Origin: Nitzschia sp. pyKryTriq1
Lineage: Eukaryota > Bacillariophyta > Bacillariophyceae > Bacillariales > Bacillariaceae
Direction of reading: 5' to 3'
Assembly (NCBI GenBank): GCA_956465555.1
Contig: OY101116.1
Coordinates: 2,294,001 to 2,358,000 of the forward strand
Length of the DNA: 64,000 bases
Positions 22,368-32,732 of this stretch are shown piece by piece. The notes under the pieces are model-generated. The model worked only from the letters and a program-made list of their open reading frames with translations, did no database searches and had not been told where the DNA came from. Position numbers and translations under genes: made by a program. Numbering within the stretch: position 1 is the first letter of the stretch; each line of letters begins with the position of its first letter.

Positions 22368-23650
22368 TTAAAGCCCATCCAAGATAATCCCAGTATAGAA
22401 AAGTTTCCCCATAACTGTCACTTTCCAAGGAACAACAAGCTCAACTCCAAAATGCGTCGTGCACGGCAAGGATCCATCATTAATCATTGCGCCAAACCTA
22501 GGAGGACCGCAGAGTCGGCATTGGGCAAAGTGTGGACTCCACCAAATCTCGTCAAATAGCTTGCACATTGTGTGCTGCAAGAAACCTGTGGACTGTCGAG
22601 TGGACCAGTCTGAGGCGAGGTAGTCCTAGTAGGATGTACCAGAATCTCACGGGGATCGGCTTTCATCAAGACAGGAGGCTTCTTCGATGCAAGCGAAACT
22701 TGCATTGACAACAAGCTCTCACAACACGACCCTTTTGAAAACGGTGAGAATGCATCGATGTAGCGGCTGTGGATAAAAGCTGCGCGATCTGATACAACTG
22801 AATACGTCCCAATCGTTGGATGCAGCAAATCACTGCTATTAGTTTCACCGTGGCTCAAAGAATTGGGTTGGAACCCGAAGAAGCCCACAAACCGCAGAGG
22901 GTCTTTCTTCCAAGTTTTAAAGGCGTTGTCAAGTTCTTCGCAAGAGAATTGCATGCCTTCATTCAACAAGAAGACACCAGCAGTAGTGAATGGCCCAGAT
23001 TGCGTGGCTTTCCCAGCACCGTATTGATAAAGTACTCGCGGAAAGGGTTCACTCCCATAAAGGTCAACTTGGATTTCATCGACAGAGGAACACCGGGAGT
23101 GTGCGTCAAGAGATTGTTTCAAAAGGTCTATACGACTTCCATGCAAGCGTATTGTGAAAGTGGATCCAGTGGGTGTGTTTCTGATCTCCTTCAGGATTCT
23201 AGGAGAATCGTTCTCCAGAAAATTTCTCCATTTCAAATATTCTCCAGTCCTATCGAGAGCTTGCCTTAGCAAAGAAACACCGAGGAAAACAACAGAAATC
23301 GCCACAAGAATGAACTTGGTGCGCAGTTGGAGTCTTCTGCGATTGTACTTGGTGTTGTGACCGTAAGCATGCCCTTTGACGTGCCCCACAGGATCTACTA
23401 CTCTCTGTTCTTCATCGAAATTATATTCAAAGACAGCTCCTCTGTGACGAAGACTGCACGGGCTCTCCAGCTCTTGGTATGAGTCGGTCGAAAGAGACTC
23501 CTTTGAGAGAGATGTCTCGATATCGGTACTGCAGGTGCTTTCGGTATCAATCGACGCATCCAGAGCATTGTGCTTCATCAGAAAGGATGGAAGATCTTCT
23601 TTTGTTTCGTTGAAACAGCTGCTTCGTGTTTCTTTTATTTGTGGGGGCAT
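22368..23650 (-). CDS. GT64-like protein lacking the DxD motif (probable pseudoenzyme)
   Basis: Paralogue of the GT64 gene 3 kb to the left. Exon 1 23650-22651; I place exon 2 at 22585-22368 after a 65-nt intron (GTGAGA...CCACAG), 405 residues in total. Layout: cytosolic tail of about 110 residues, membrane anchor FILVAISVVFLGVSLL, then the transferase domain beginning FTIRLHG (compare YTIRINT). Aligned blocks: GVFLLNEGMQFSCEELDNAF against GILSIDDDVLRPCEAIDVGF, and DPLRFVGFFGF against SPDRMVGFDG. The metal-binding DDD has become NEG, so sugar transfer by the usual mechanism is unlikely. KPPVLMKADP near the end corresponds to KPPLLAD. The start MPPQIKETR is the first ATG. The last exon is the least certain part; without the splice the protein ends in an unrelated tail. 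Confidence 0.72.
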
Positions 23651-25677
23651 TTTGCTGAAACTGCAATGGTGATGGTGTAAGCTTTGGATATTGGGTTCCC
23701 AACGATTCTTCCCTTGTTCTTGGTTCCAACAAATAAGAGATAGTGAAAAAGTCACGGCTTCAAAAGATGTGTTGTGTGTGGATGGATACTGCCACAGGAT
23801 GGAGAACCTTTTTTGGCGTTGGTTGAGTCGTCTGTTGAATTAAAAATATATACGGATATGATGATAGTATTCCACGTGCTGATATATGCCTCATCGATTT
23901 GGTGAAGCGCACGGTCTCGCGGTATCTTTCAACGGACATTCGATTTTTCAGTTGCGACCACGTATGGCATCATAAAACACTTCGGCGCCGAATTTTTATT
24001 ACAAGTCCCGGTGCTTGTTGGCATCTTTAAACGGCACAGTACACTACTCGTAGAGTACTTGTATTGCCTGGTACTGGTGCACTGTCGAAGATCAGGGCCG
24101 TTAATACCGGATAATAATCCACTTATCGGCTTATACTACCGGATCTATGTTCTGGATAGGTACTTGTACTGTACACGTACTGTACTTGTACTAGCACTCA
24201 TACAATTTTGCCGGTTGGAAAAGATTACCGGTACTGTAAAAACAAAAAACGACGACGACTCGTTCGTACAGTCCGTTCCGGTACTACCGGTACCGGCATG
24301 GTGGTAGTCTTCAACGGGAGCGGTACCTACCTGGTACCGGTCGTAGTACCTGTACCACAGTAGAGTACCTGGTACAGTACCTGGTACAGTACCTGGTACA
24401 GTACCTGGTACAGTACCGTACCTGGTACGGGTGCAGACAGGACGAACAGTCAGTACCAGTATCGTCAGTACTCGTACTGTACCTGCGTATGAGTACCTGG
24501 TACAATACCAGTGCTGATAACTGGTACTGCACCGGTACCTTGGTACACCGGTAGAGCTACAGGGCAAAGCTTGAGGTAGTGTAGTAGAATAAGAGGACGT
24601 GCTTCCTGGCAGCAGACTGATCGTTTGTTGAATTCACTACTACTGGTAGGTAGAGAGAGACTACATGCATGGAGTCGATGAAGGATGTAAACACAGCAGG
24701 ACTTGCAGCTCCATCGTCTTCGTAGATTTGCAGACTAGTAGTAGGAGCTGACGGGAATGATAGTACAAGAAGTAGTAGAGAGATGGGCATTTTTGTGATG
24801 ATCTCAATTAGTCCAATCAATCAAGTGGGCGACTGTCTATCTATCATATCTTCATCAGTTGGCGCGAAAAAGATTCTTCCTTCTTGACCGTCACGGTACT
24901 GGTTGTACTTGTAGTTGTTAAATTATAGACAGTACCTGGTACCGGTACGTACACTTTCCCGCTCCTTTAGGAATAATTGGGCTCTCTAATAGAGTAGGGT
25001 GGAGCTCTACCACTGGAGTATTAGGGACCTAGCTAATAGTACGACAAGTGCTGCTTTCTCAATGATAACTAGTAGTAGCAGCACGAATCGCCGCCTCACT
25101 TGTTTTCTCAATGACTGTATTGCTCGGCAGATACACTATAATATGACCAACGTCAGTAGAGAGAATCAACCCACCACGCATGGTTCTGGTCCTCTGATCC
25201 TGCAAACAGAGTAAAAGTACAAAATACCAATGAACTACTCGTACCAGAAAGTAGATAACGGAGTAGGCTCCAAAATCTCAGTACAAGTACATACAGTTGG
25301 GACAACAAATAGAGAGAAAATTGAGGAACTCATGGGCGTGTCTGACAACTACTCGGACTCCGTATACCGGTAGAGACTGTGTAGCTGGTACTAGCTAGAC
25401 CACAAAATGTTTGTCCTGCTGCACGGTAGTCTTCGCAAATCATTCGGCCTGCAGCATGAAGCCACCGAGAAACATTATGGGCCTCCAATATCGGTGCGGG
25501 AACTCTCGCTACATTAGAATGGTCGCATTCACAAGTCTTTGCAGCTGCGTCCTCGTATCTCCCCCTTTGTGTCAGAAGGTACATATTCCTACACGAGCAA
25601 CGTCTCTTCAGGATATATTGGAGCAGTTGTAGATTGAGAACAGCCCGCCCCAGTTCCGTTTAATGCTGAAACAACTT
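23651..25677. other. Gene-poor region rich in GTAC palindromes
   Basis: About 2 kb with no gene I can support. Dense runs of GTAC, ACCGGT and GGTACC occur at 24035-24560 and 24890-24955, including a 12-bp tandem repeat. AT-rich patches lie at 23840-23900. A 77-codon minus-strand frame at 24557-24787 begins with a hydrophobic stretch but shows no domain. Confidence 0.6.
24369..24416. repeat. 12-bp tandem repeat, four perfect copies
   Basis: Unit ctggtacagtac, four exact copies head to tail, followed by degenerate copies to about 24430. The unit is itself built of GTAC palindromes, as are many isolated motifs in this genome segment. Confidence 0.9.
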
Positions 25678-26079
25678 TCATATCTCGTCTTCGTGCAGAA
25701 TCATATTTGGAATCCCTTGCTTGATGGGAAATTTACGACCCGTATCTGGGCAGACCAATTCTCCCTCCAAGATGTGAATATTGAACAAGACTTGATGCAG
25801 CGCCTCCAGAACCGACTCCTCTAAATCTAAATCTCCCTCTGCTGCTGCGGTTGGCAACTCGTTTGGGATTGCGGGTGGTTTGGGGTCCACTTGGTCCGCA
25901 ATCTCGGCTATTGCTGACACTACAGCAGCATATTGCAGTTTCGGTAACATTTTTCGAACCAGCTCGGTATCCACGGGAGACTCTTCCACCAAGACCTTGG
26001 TCGGGACGATTTTGAGAGGGTATCCTTTTGTCGTTCCTCGAACATTGGACTGTAAGAAGTTGTGTGTTAAAAGTCTCAT
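25678..26079 (-). CDS. TRM112: TRM112-like methyltransferase activator
   Basis: Small partner that stabilises several methyltransferases acting on tRNA, 18S rRNA (Bud23-type) and release factor eRF1. Single exon, 133 residues; human protein is about 125. Family features: N-terminal MRLLTHNFLQSNV, the central helical part, and the diagnostic C-terminal LEGELVCPDTGRKFPIKQGIPNM followed by LHEDE. Only one Cys remains at the zinc-finger position, as in animal forms that do not keep all four. It is head to head with eIF2-alpha (546 nt between start codons), so two translation-related genes may share a promoter region. Confidence 0.95.
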   Translation of the reverse strand: MRLLTHNFLQSNVRGTTKGYPLKIVPTKVLVEESPVDTELVRKMLPKLQYAAVVSAIAEIADQVDPKPPAIPNELPTAAAEGDLDLEESVLEALHQVLFNIHILEGELVCPDTGRKFPIKQGIPNMILHEDEI

Positions 26080-26625
26080 TGTTGTTTCTTCTTTTTGAAT
26101 TGAATTGAATGGTTAAACGCTCTTGGCGATTGTGGGTTGTACTGTGTGTGAAGAAGCTTTTCTCAACATGAAACATGCAACCTCCAACCTCCTCTCATCT
26201 CCCATCATTCATTCATCTTGCATGCGGTCGGCCTGCTGCCTGCGGCCTGCCTGCCTGCTGCCTGCGCTGGATAATTGAGTGGTGCATGATTAGTTCGACC
26301 GTGAGTCGAGCGCCTGAGCGCCGTCCGGAGTTCTAGCACAAGTGGTAGACTTTTTACGTAGAGGTCACGTAGCGCTTTTTGTGGACGGGGAGCCCCGCCA
26401 TCGATGCAGGCCAAGCAACCGCACAAGGCGAGACTTTTGTGGTGGGAAATGAAAATGGGAGTGGCGACCTCTTTCCTCTCCGTTCTCCGCTCCTACCTCT
26501 AGTGTGTTGCTTGCTGCTTGGATGCTCGCTTGCGACAAGGCTTCCGGTGATAACAGATAACAATTCAAAGCTTTGTGCTACCTAATCCTTAAGTTTCGTT
26601 ATAACTTGCAATAGAAACTGATAAA
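26080..26625. other. Intergenic region, likely bidirectional promoter (TRM112/eIF2-alpha)
   Basis: 546 nt between divergent starts. A CTGCCTGC-type simple repeat lies at 26230-26266 and pyrimidine-rich stretches flank it. No gene or specific site recognised. Confidence 0.5.
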
Positions 26626-27633
26626 ATGGCAGGAGAGGGGAAGACGGTTGTGGACGCTGTTGCGACAAGCTTGGACCCCGAGGACAATGGCGGGTTTCGG
26701 ATGTACATTGGTGAAGACAGGAGCAACCTGAATTGCCGATTCTATGAAAACAAATATCCAGAGGTGGAATCTGTAGTGATGGTGAACGTCCGAAACATTG
26801 CCGATATGGGTGCCTATGTCTCGCTCTTGGAATACGACAACATCGAGGGCATGATCCTGCTTTCGGAGCTTTCGCGACGTCGCATCCGTTCCATCCACAA
26901 GCTCATTCGTGTGAACCGTAACGAGGTGGTGATGGTGCTTCGTGTAGACAAAGAAAAGGGATACATTGATCTTAGTAAGCGTCGAGTCTCTCCAGAGGAC
27001 GTTGCTGCTTGCGAAGATCGCTTCAACAAAGCCAAGGCCGTTCATGGTGTGCTTCGTCATTTGGCGGAGCGACGAAAGTTCCACTTGGAGGAGCTATACG
27101 AAAAGATTGGTTGGCCACTCTACAAAAAGTTTGGTCACGCCTTTGATGCCTTCAAGCTAGCTATTTCCGAGGACAAGAATGCTGGCGACCCCTTTGCGGA
27201 GTTGGATATCGCTGATGATCTCAAAGAAGAGCTCAAGACCTATATTCTTCGTCGATTGGCACCGCAACCCATCAAAATCCGAAGTGATATCGAGGTGTCG
27301 TGCTTTACTTACGAGGGTATCGATGCAATCCGTGAAGCCTTGTTCGCTGGTATGGCTCTTGGTAGTGAAACGAATCCTATTCGTATCAAGCTCATCGCGC
27401 CTCCAATTTACGTACTGTCAACAACAACTCTGGAAAAAGAAGTGGGAATCGCTTTGCTAAACAGTTCTATTGATACGATCAAAGAAAAAATAACGGCGAA
27501 GGGTGGAAAGATTGACGTCAAGATGGCTCCTAAGGCTGTGAGTATTAAGGAAGAGACTGAACTCCAAGCTATGATGGAAAGGCTAGCACTTGAGAACGAG
27601 GAAGTAGATGGTGATGCACCAGAAGATGAATGA
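26626..27633 (+). CDS. EIF2S1: Translation initiation factor eIF2 subunit alpha
   Basis: Regulatory subunit of eIF2, which brings initiator tRNA to the 40S ribosome. Single exon, 335 residues. The S1 domain spans about residues 40-115 ([18 protein letters not shown]...[11 protein letters not shown]). The regulatory serine is conserved: [16 protein letters not shown], Ser at residue 83, equal to animal Ser51, so stress-kinase control is expected. The helical and C-terminal alpha/beta domains follow ([26 protein letters not shown]) and an acidic tail ends the protein. An N-terminal extension of about 31 residues precedes the part aligned with the animal start. AATAAA occurs shortly after the stop (27645). 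Confidence 0.97.
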   Translation: MAGEGKTVVDAVATSLDPEDNGGFRMYIGEDRSNLNCRFYENKYPEVESVVMVNVRNIADMGAYVSLLEYDNIEGMILLSELSRRRIRSIHKLIRVNRNEVVMVLRVDKEKGYIDLSKRRVSPEDVAACEDRFNKAKAVHGVLRHLAERRKFHLEELYEKIGWPLYKKFGHAFDAFKLAISEDKNAGDPFAELDIADDLKEELKTYILRRLAPQPIKIRSDIEVSCFTYEGIDAIREALFAGMALGSETNPIRIKLIAPPIYVLSTTTLEKEVGIALLNSSIDTIKEKITAKGGKIDVKMAPKAVSIKEETELQAMMERLALENEEVDGDAPEDE

Positions 27634-28183
27634 GCTCCCACTCCCAAATAAAGAAAACTATTTTCATACAACTGCTGGTTCGAGACGCTGGATCACAGAA
27701 TTCATTTATCTCGAGGGAATATGCCGTCTTTGCTGGATCATGGATCATTGCCATTCTAATTTGTCTAGAGAGAGTAGACTGAACTATGAGAAAGAAAAAT
27801 GATGTGGTGGCTACTCTACCGGTAGAGAGCTCGTAACGGTACATCAAGTAAAAACTCCACTTTGAGGAATAAAAGGGGACGCAGTGGGGTAGTCCTCGAA
27901 AAATAATATATAAGAAAACGCCTAATCCAATGACTGCTAGGGGGGGAGAGCAAGCAAACCCCGATTGGAAGTTCTATGACTGATTCGACCGCAAAAAGTA
28001 TTAGTAACAAGTAAGCGGAAAACGCCCAAACCAGCTCCATCCGCCATCTATCCGAAGGCCCGTTCGGGACCATGGCCAACTATCGATCAGCTATCAGCTC
28101 TACATACAAATAGCGCAAGACTCAAGCTGTCCTTGTAGACTTAATTTTGCCTGAGCCTTTGATATTTCATACAATCTTATACA
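27634..28183. other. Intergenic region, no gene seen
   Basis: 550 nt between eIF2-alpha and ribosomal protein P1, both on the plus strand. Contains the palindrome CTCTACCGGTAGAG near 27817 and an AT-rich stretch at 27900-27925. Promoter of P1 expected near its right end. Confidence 0.5.
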
Positions 28184-28772
28184 ATGGATAAACTCAACAA
28201 AGCACAAAAGGACGAATTTGCCACTTCGTTTGCCATTCTGGCTCTCTATGACGGAGGAGTAAGTTGAGAGCTTTGCGCCGCAGAGTTTCGAGAGAGTGCA
28301 TTCAGTCGCCAGTGCTTCTTTCCTCTGGTGGAATACTGCGTACCTGTGTAAACGATTGGCTAATTCTTCTTTTTTCCTTCTTCGAGCAGGCCGAAATCTC
28401 CTCGGGACAAATCTCGGCTCTTCTAGAGGCCACTGGAAACACTGAGGTAGAGCCCTTCTACCCCATCATTTTCGCTAACTTCTTGAACACTCCTGACAAG
28501 GTTGCCACTCTTATTGCTTCTCCGGGTGCTGGAAGTGGTGGCGGCGGCGGTGAGTACACTTTGTCTTTGGGATTCTTTTCTTGGTTACGTGATTGCTCAT
28601 CTAACATTTCGTGTGTTGTCATTCTCGTGTTCTATCAGGCGGCGGTGGAGGTGGCGCTGGCGCAGCTGCGGAAGAAAAGGAAGAGGAAAAGCCAGAAGAA
28701 GAAGAAGAAGCTGATATTGGCGGTGGTATGGATATGTTCGGCGGAGACGGTGGCGGCGGTGGCGATTACTAA
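28184..28772 (+). CDS. RPLP1: Acidic ribosomal stalk protein P1
   Basis: P1 binds P2 and P0 to form the 60S stalk that recruits elongation-factor GTPases. Three exons: 28184-28258, 28390-28549 and 28639-28772, with introns of 131 and 89 nt; 122 residues. The N-terminal four-helix part is typical (ELATSFAILALYDGG-like; AEISSGQISALLEATGNTEVEPFYPIIFANFL). It continues into an Ala/Gly hinge and an acidic EEKEEEKPEEEEE run. The usual C-terminal peptide DDDMGFGLFD is replaced by ADIGGGMDMFGGDGGGGGDY, which keeps the M-x-M-F core but adds Gly and a Tyr end. The reading frame around the Gly/GGC repeat was checked across both splice sites. Confidence 0.93.
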
Positions 28773-29664
28773 GCAGTTGTCCATTAATTTCATAGAATCC
28801 GTGATCGCTCCTTATTTCGGCAATGTTGCTTGACTCCACAAACGCTGTTCGTACTTCTATCGTATTGTTCAATTGTACATCCCTGCTAGTCAAACCAAGA
28901 ACAGGCAATTCCTGCCGCTTTATCCCAATCGACTTGCCGGGCCATTTTTTAGATAGTTTAGATAGATCACCGCGCCCATTCTAAATCTTCTTCTTACAAT
29001 GAAAGCAACCGCTTGCCAAACATTTCGTGCCATGCAGCGTTGCCTTCCTCTTCTGCATCCATTTCTTTTAAACCAGCGTGGTGCTTTTCGACTCAGTAGT
29101 TGAATAGGTCGACGCAGCATGTCGCTATTGCGGTTAGAGTATCTCCTGTGCTTGAACCACAAGCTCTCTACTTCACTTAGCCTAGATTTCCGGCTGTAGT
29201 TCGTACCATAGCAGAATTCTAGTTCAAGATTGGGGGCTATTTTTAGGCAAAACTTTTCTTGTATCTCTCTCTAGTAGAGTTACAGGAGGACTCAATGAAC
29301 GTGCCAACGAGATTTACACGTCTGTAATGTGAGTGGCTTCACTATTCATGCTCTCAACCCGATATAGCTACGATAGACCGTACGACTACTCGTATAAGAT
29401 GGTGCGACGACCATGCTCGAATATCAAAGTTCACTAGAATGCACTTCATATTTAGAAAAAAGAAAAGCTTGCCTTCTCCAAATAGGCGGCAAAAGCGGTA
29501 CATGGATAATCTCTCTAGTGTTTCAATACTACTGCAGAAAACCAGTAGCAGTGCGCTACAAAAACTAAGGGACGACGGTATTCCTTTCATTCCCTGTTTT
29601 CCCACGACTGCATTCCCTCGCAAAGTCTATTCAAAGGTAGTGTGTAGCCCGATATAATACATAT
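28773..29664. other. Intergenic region, no gene seen
   Basis: About 890 nt between the 3' ends of P1 and the FCP gene. Open frames are short and without domains. One CTCTAGTAGAG motif lies at 29269-29279. Confidence 0.5.
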
Positions 29665-30383
29665 TTAGAACATGTCAAGTCCGGAAAGGGCAGGGACGGA
29701 TCCTGGGACATTGTTGGCGGCGATGAAAGACATGATGGCGATCATGGCAAGACGACCGTTGTTCAATTCACGGTCTTGCTTCACCTTCAAAGTCTCAGCA
29801 CTGACACCAGAGAAGTCGATAGGAGGGAAGACAATAGTGGGGTAAGATCCTCCCTTCATGTAGTGGGTACCTTGCGATTCCGAGGCAAGCTCGGCAATGA
29901 AGATAGTTCCCAAAATTTGGGCCTTTCCGGCGTCAGGGACGGCCTCCCAGGCATCGAAGGGCTTCATGCTGGACAAGGATTCGAAGGAGACGTCCTTGCT
30001 GAGCATACCGGGGAAGTGGATTCCGGCGGCTTGCACAATGTATCCAGTGGTAGCAAGCATAGCAACACGACTGTGCTTCAGTTCGGAGGCACGGAACCAG
30101 GCAAGGGTTTCGTCGCTTCCGATCGAAGAGTAACCAAGGGGATCGAAATTCTTGATAGGGGCAGTGCTTCCGGGCATGTCACTCAATGCTCGAAGCTGGG
30201 TGCTGGCTCCCTGTGGCAAACATTCAAACAAAAAACGGGCAGAAGGAGAAATGAGATTAAAGAACGAAAATGCAAGAAACGATTGGACAATTTCGCTGAA
30301 GCAGCTGAGCAACATACCTGTTTGGAGGCAGGGGCGAAAGCGGCGGCGGATCCGGCAAGGGCGAAAAGAGCAAAAACCTTCAT
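29665..30383 (-). CDS. Fucoxanthin-chlorophyll a/c light-harvesting protein
   Basis: Thylakoid antenna protein. Exon 1 30383-30318 encodes exactly the presequence MKVFALFALAGSAAAFAPASKQ; a 107-nt intron follows; exon 2 30210-29665 encodes the mature protein, 203 residues in all. The AAAF-AP site after a signal peptide is the diatom plastid-import motif, with cleavage before Phe. LHC helix 1 carries the chlorophyll-binding pattern ELKHSRVAMLA and helix 3 RELNNGRLAMIAIMSF; helix 2 is the LGTIFIAELASESQGTHY region. The loop FPGMLSKDVSFESL is typical of FCPs. I cannot assign Lhcf, Lhcr or Lhcx by eye. It is head to head with the ferroportin-like gene (600 nt). Confidence 0.95.
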
Positions 30384-30983
30384 GTTGATACTTGAATAGA
30401 TTACGACGGCAGAAAAGTGGGCACCATGAGCAACAGGTCGTCAACGCACGCGACAAAGACAAAGGAGCGTTCCTGCAAGCTGCAGATCTGCGGGGGAGGA
30501 ACAAAAACTTGCATGACGAAGTCCGTGGCGTATCTTTTGGATTCTAACGTCAACTAGCTAGCGTAAGCACGCGTTTGCCCGCGGTGGTGGTTGCCAAGAA
30601 AAAATTATTTTTTGTCGACTCGACGACCCTCATTTCATTCCCCATTTATACATATAAGTAATACATATGATTAATGGAAACAATATGCATGTAAGTACAT
30701 ATACACTGTTTTGAATGAATCACGAATAATAGAAAGAATGAATGAAGATCGCTCCAACTCTCACAGGCTACTTACTACGCCCGGCGGATCATGACGGGAG
30801 GCGGCAGGGCACAACGGGGCACAACACAAAGCAAGGCGAATGACGACGGAGAGGGCAACGTGTTCCGCTGTCTTTTCCTTGGCCTCTGCCATCTTCCGGT
30901 TGCAACACAAAATGCAGTATGCAGTGTGATGCATTTCCTGTCATTGAAGAGCTCAAAAATAGACTACCCTTCCTATTTCGGTA
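30384..30983. other. Intergenic region (FCP/ferroportin head-to-head)
   Basis: 600 nt that should contain the light-responsive FCP promoter and the transporter promoter. AT-rich at 30600-30725; no specific element recognised. Confidence 0.5.
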
Positions 30984-32686
30984 ATGAATATGGCACCCAG
31001 AGTGAATGAACATGAAAACTTATCGCATTCGGGAACTTTTCTGCTGCACGACTCTCCTCGTTTCCAACCCCTGGCGATTTCGGAAACGACATTGGAAAGA
31101 TCACGCCGACTGCTGTATTTGTCTCATTTTTTCAACCAATTCTCTGAGAATTCATGGCAATTCTGCCTAGTGCTTTTCCTTGCGGCATTCTCAAATTATC
31201 AAAGCCTGGTTCTTGTCTGCTCCTACGGCCTGGTATCTGCTGCATGCGTCTGTTATTTTGGGTCAGCTGCTGGGAGATTCATTGACGGAACAAATAGGCT
31301 CGTTGTTGCACAGCGGTTCATTGGCTACGAGAATTGTGCAGTTCTTTTAGCAACATTATGCTGCTACATGCTCTTGTCCGATCCGGTGGAACCGGAGGAA
31401 AGTTATGATGAGGTTGATTCAAACTGGCTGCGACAAGAAGGCGTACCGACAGATCCATGGTCGCTATTTCTTCTCTTCAACGTTCACATTCTTGGGGCGG
31501 GGGCGAGGATTCTAGACGCAGGTTTCCTTGTGGCTGTCGAACGTGACTGGATCGTTGTGATGAGTAAATGCGCAGAGTTTGTTGGCTCTGATGATGTGGA
31601 TCGGCTAGAGAAGCAAAAGGAGTGGCTGTCTGAAACGAATGTTGCAATGAAGCAAATCGATCTCAGTTGCAAAGTCGTGGCACCAGCAATTGCTGGAGCG
31701 TTTGTCGCCTTTTTTGACGACGGAAGGAGTCGGGATCGAGGAGCAAACCTGGTGGGCGCAGCTTTATTTGTAGGCATTCTCAACGTGCTTGCCTTGATTG
31801 TGGAATATATGTGTACCGCCAAAATCTACCACGACATTCCGTCTCTTGGGTTGAAGCGAGTAGCTTCAGCCGGCAACACCAGAGACAAGTCATTATTTGG
31901 TGCAGTACAGTCTGGAGACGACATTGATGATGAGTCTTTACAGAAGAGAACTAGATGCTATCTTCAGATTCCTGAGGGACTGAAGATTTATCTGGATCAG
32001 GAGATATCTTGGGCTGGAATTGGTCTGTCGCTGCTGTAAGTCTGATTGTTGTACTCGTACTATTTTTCTTGACAGCACTAGAGTGTAACCCCCACCCCCC
32101 TCATCGATGAACCTTGCGTTCCTGCAGTTATTTGAATGTTCTCACATTCGGAGGGATCATGACCGCGTACCTGGTTTGGAGAGGTATGCGCCTAGACTCG
32201 ATTGGGTTCTGGCGAGGGATTTCTTCCGCTGCTGGTTTGGCTGGCACGTTTGTATATCATTTCATGGCAAGGCGGATGTCACTGATTCAAACAGGAATGT
32301 GGAGTGTTGTATTCCAATTTTTGTGTTTATCCTTGAGCTATGCGTCTCTATTCATGGACGATTTCTCTACCTCTCTGGCTATGCTGATAGCCGGGGTGTG
32401 TGCAAGCCGAGTAGGATTATGGGTGTTTGACATCTCGGTGACACAACTCATGCAACTTCACATCCCTGAAGATATACGTGGCTTAGTGGGAGGCGTGCAG
32501 CAGTCCCTGAATGCTTTTTTTGGTATGCTGTCGTTTGCACTGGGCATTCTGATACCAAACCCAGAGGATTTCCACTACTATGTGTCTGTTGGCTACGCTA
32601 GTGTCGCACTGGCTCTTCTATGTTATGCGTTGGGTGTCTATGCGAGGAGACAATTCTTGTCATTTGAGAATCAGGTGTGCATGTAG
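30984..32686 (+). CDS. Ferroportin-like iron exporter (SLC40 family)
   Basis: Exports ferrous iron across a membrane, plasma or internal. Exons 30984-32035 and 32128-32686 with a 92-nt intron (GTAAGT...CCTGCAG), 536 residues. Family blocks align along the whole length: LYLSHFFNQFSENSWQF, RFIDGTNRLVVAQ, AVERDWIVVM, MKQIDLSCKVVAPAIAG, SLLYLNVLTFGG, SRVGLWVFDISVTQLMQ and GLVGGVQQSLNAFFGML, over about twelve membrane helices. The animal hepcidin-binding Cys and preceding Asp (FDCITTG) are Gly-Gly here (FGGIMTA), as expected outside vertebrates. A second ATG two codons on (30990) is an equal candidate start. Its stop is 46 nt from that of the convergent MCCB gene. Confidence 0.92.
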
Positions 32687-32732
32687 AAGGAAGGTATGGC
32701 ATGGACTTTCCATGGTTTTTCCTCCATGTTTA

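Noticed and set aside
24557-24787. 77-codon minus-strand frame starting MPISLLLLVLSFPSAP
   Set aside because: Signal-peptide-like start but no conserved content, and it lies in repeat-rich DNA; coding status cannot be supported.
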